A DNA stretch of 38,087 nt from a virus. This document shows, one piece after another, positions 36,742-38,087 of this stretch (positions are counted from its first letter, which is position 1; the number at the start of each line of letters is the position of its first letter). The notes beneath the pieces were generated by a model that was given only the letters and a program-made list of their open reading frames with translations, ran no database searches and had not been told where the DNA came from. The stretch is from IMG/VR virus record IMGVR_UViG_3300049561_000013, positions 1 to 38,087 of that record. One strand, 5' to 3'. The translations under genes and the position numbers were made by a program.

Positions 36742-37754
36742 TGTCTCGGATTTTGAATAATACATGGTTGATGTGGATTGGTAGTGATAATTACCATACA
36801 ATTGATGAATGGATCGAAGAAGCAGAGGAAATGGGAGTTTCAAAGAGATTACCCAATTGTAATGTCGGCGCAGCACTTCGGCAAGAAGGTACTGTTGTGT
36901 TTGTGGCACATGATGAGGGTATATGGAAGAATTGTTCGGATTGTTTGGGAAAAATTGAAAATCCCGAATGGCGTAAGAAAACACAAGAAATATGCAATTT
37001 AATGGATGTTGTCACATCATTGAAAGAAAAACGTGATGAAGTTGTAAATGATGAAGGGGATGTGGATTCATTGAAGAAATTGAATAGTTTGAATAGAAAG
37101 ATTGTGCGTCGTGAAAAAGTTTTGGATGTGCTTCGGAATGAAATCACAATGTTCACAAAGAGGGTTGATGCTGGGTCTGGCGGTGAAGTGGTTGTGATCA
37201 ACAGGGTGACAGGCAAAAAGGAGAAAATAGATTATCGGCAATACAATTATTGGTTGCACCAACCAAAGAGATTTGATGAAATGTGGCAAGTTGTTGGTAT
37301 TCCGAAAATGTGTTCGATGTGTGGTGGCACAGGACAGCTTCCAGAGGCTAAAGTGTTTGGTCTTTTTATTCCAACGGATGTGGAATATATATTGAAGGAT
37401 GATGACGACGAAATGGTAAAACAAAAAATGAAAGATTTGGGTTTTGCGTTAATAGATAAAAAACGTTTAGGTGGCGAATTGAAACGCAAATGTGGTTATA
37501 GGCATTCCGGTGGTGTGTATGCAGTGGTGAATAATGCTGACGCAGACAAAAAGAAAATCAAAAAATTTGTTAAAAAATTGGTGTCTGCTGGCGTTGTGAA
37601 TCCGGATGGTGTGGAAATTAAAGGGAATTTCATGCGTTTTCTTCAACCGATTTCGGTTGATGAGAAACGTTTCAGAGGCATTAAGAAATGGAATATTGAA
37701 GGCAATAGCTTCGTAAAAAACGAGGCAGAAATGATTGTGGATGCGTTGGAATAA
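36741..37754 (+). CDS. Phage protein with central coiled coil and zinc knuckle, function unknown
   Basis: A 337-residue protein from ATG 36741. The N-terminal segment (NTWLMWIGSDNYHTIDEWIE, then EEMGVSKRLPN) is a pattern I recognise from large phage proteins of unknown role. Residues about 90-140 are a charged coiled coil (SLKEKRDEVVNDEGDVDSLK, then KLNSLNRKIVRREKVLD). A zinc-knuckle half-site CSMCGGTG follows (about 191-198), then a C-terminal alpha/beta part with KKIKKFVKKLVSAG. It is probably a nucleic-acid- or assembly-related cytoplasmic protein, but there is no direct evidence. Confidence 0.65.
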   Translation: MSRILNNTWLMWIGSDNYHTIDEWIEEAEEMGVSKRLPNCNVGAALRQEGTVVFVAHDEGIWKNCSDCLGKIENPEWRKKTQEICNLMDVVTSLKEKRDEVVNDEGDVDSLKKLNSLNRKIVRREKVLDVLRNEITMFTKRVDAGSGGEVVVINRVTGKKEKIDYRQYNYWLHQPKRFDEMWQVVGIPKMCSMCGGTGQLPEAKVFGLFIPTDVEYILKDDDDEMVKQKMKDLGFALIDKKRLGGELKRKCGYRHSGGVYAVVNNADADKKKIKKFVKKLVSAGVVNPDGVEIKGNFMRFLQPISVDEKRFRGIKKWNIEGNSFVKNEAEMIVDALE

Positions 37755-37781
37755 CAGGCCATTTGGCCAGGAGTGTGATTC

Positions 37782-38087
37782 ATGGAAACTATGAAATTTT
37801 TGTTTTTGGTTGCGTTGTTTGTTTTGGGTTGCAACGCCGAGGTCGATACCGAGGTCGATACAGAGGGCAACGCCGAGGTCGATACAGAGGGCAACGCCGA
37901 GGTCGATACCGAGGTCGATACAGAGGGCAACGCCGAGGTCGATACCGAGGTCGATACAGAGGTCGATACAGAGGGCAACGCCGAGGTCGATACAGAGGGT
38001 AACGCCGAGGTCGATACCGAGGTCGATACAGAGGTCGATACAGAGGGCAACGCCGAGGTCGATACCGAGGTCGATACAGAGGGCAAC
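37782..38087 (+). CDS. Lipoprotein with tandem EVDT/EGNA repeats (3'-truncated by window end)
   Basis: ATG 37782 lies nine bases after GGAG (37769-37772); ATG 37791 is an alternative. METMKFLFLVALFVLGC is a lipoprotein signal peptide with lipobox VLGC. The Cys codon is 37830-37832. Everything after it is tandem tetrapeptides EVDT or EGNA, about 21 in the visible part, giving a highly acidic extended surface domain. The frame is still open at the last base. It is probably anchored in the cell envelope of the infected host, perhaps to block superinfection, but that role is inference. Confidence 0.7.
   Translation, partial: METMKFLFLVALFVLGCNAEVDTEVDTEGNAEVDTEGNAEVDTEVDTEGNAEVDTEVDTEVDTEGNAEVDTEGNAEVDTEVDTEVDTEGNAEVDTEVDTEGN
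37833..38087 (+). repeat. 12-bp tandem repeats GAGGTCGATACM / GAGGGCAACGCC
   Basis: Two unit types, GAGGTCGATACC or GAGGTCGATACA (EVDT) and GAGGGCAACGCC (EGNA), are arranged in runs of one to three EVDT between single EGNA units. The array continues past the window edge. Near-perfect identity implies recent expansion or constant recombination. It is noticeably richer in GC than surrounding DNA. Confidence 0.95.

Noticed and set aside
37643-38086. Minus-strand Ser/Thr/Val repeat frame at the right end
   Set aside because: It is the reverse reading of the lipoprotein repeats and continues into the end of the 36741 gene. The plus strand has a lipoprotein signal and ribosome binding site.
37833-38087. 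CRISPR array
   Set aside because: Units are 12 bp, contiguous, without unique spacers, and read in frame as a protein.

Overview
The window is a stretch of a tailed bacteriophage (Caudoviricetes-type) genome, AT-rich by eye, with every credible gene on the + strand. Genes are packed end to end, many joined by ATGA/GTGA/TAATG overlaps, and no stretch longer than about 160 bases lacks a gene. I see no tRNA, rRNA, CRISPR array, integrase or insertion sequence. The replication and recombination gene set (DnaE-type polymerase, UvsW-like helicase, gp46/gp47-like SbcCD, RecA, CobS/CobT pair, own sigma-like factor) suggests a large lytic phage. The host cannot be named from the sequence. The window starts inside a gene and ends inside a tandem repeat, so it is a fragment.

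Layout: (1) 1-1892: the end of a tail-fibre-like protein, then small membrane or exported proteins that look like a lysis or envelope block. (2) 1947-9465: replication initiation. It holds a UvsW-like helicase, a leader with two interlocked inverted repeats, an initiator-like winged-helix protein with a probable origin inside its gene, a DnaC-like loader, a MazG-like pyrophosphohydrolase, a DnaB-like helicase and a DnaG-like primase. (3) 9511-14574: a promoter, then CobS-like AAA+ and CobT-like VWA proteins, a divergent sigma factor and an unknown protein. (4) 14690-19268: five overlapping or abutting genes of nucleotide chemistry: flavoenzyme, MazG-HAD fusion, divergent ThyX, class III aminotransferase and dNMP kinase. 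(5) 19270-31928: DNA polymerase III alpha interrupted by an intein, then HU-like protein, a UvsY-like candidate, an SSB-like protein, RecA, SbcD, SbcC and a RuvC-like resolvase. (6) 31931-36298: small zinc-binding proteins, flap exonuclease, family-4 uracil-DNA glycosylase and an amidase endolysin. (7) 36374-38087: a control region, two conserved-looking unknown proteins and a lipoprotein with tandem acidic repeats running off the end.

Four things stand out. The DnaE intein (22077-22919) carries an HNH endonuclease gene in a different reading frame, with its own Shine-Dalgarno and start codon, while the intein frame stays open across it. The initiator gene contains two tandem 30-bp repeats, each a perfect dyad, whose only differences are compensatory; they lie beside an AT-rich tract, as in a lambda-type origin. 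The leader of that gene has two interlocked 11-bp inverted repeats that could form an RNA pseudoknot. The flavoenzyme/ThyX/aminotransferase/kinase cluster, with an aberrant ThyX signature, fits a route for making a modified pyrimidine nucleotide before polymerisation. The functional reading of that cluster is inference.
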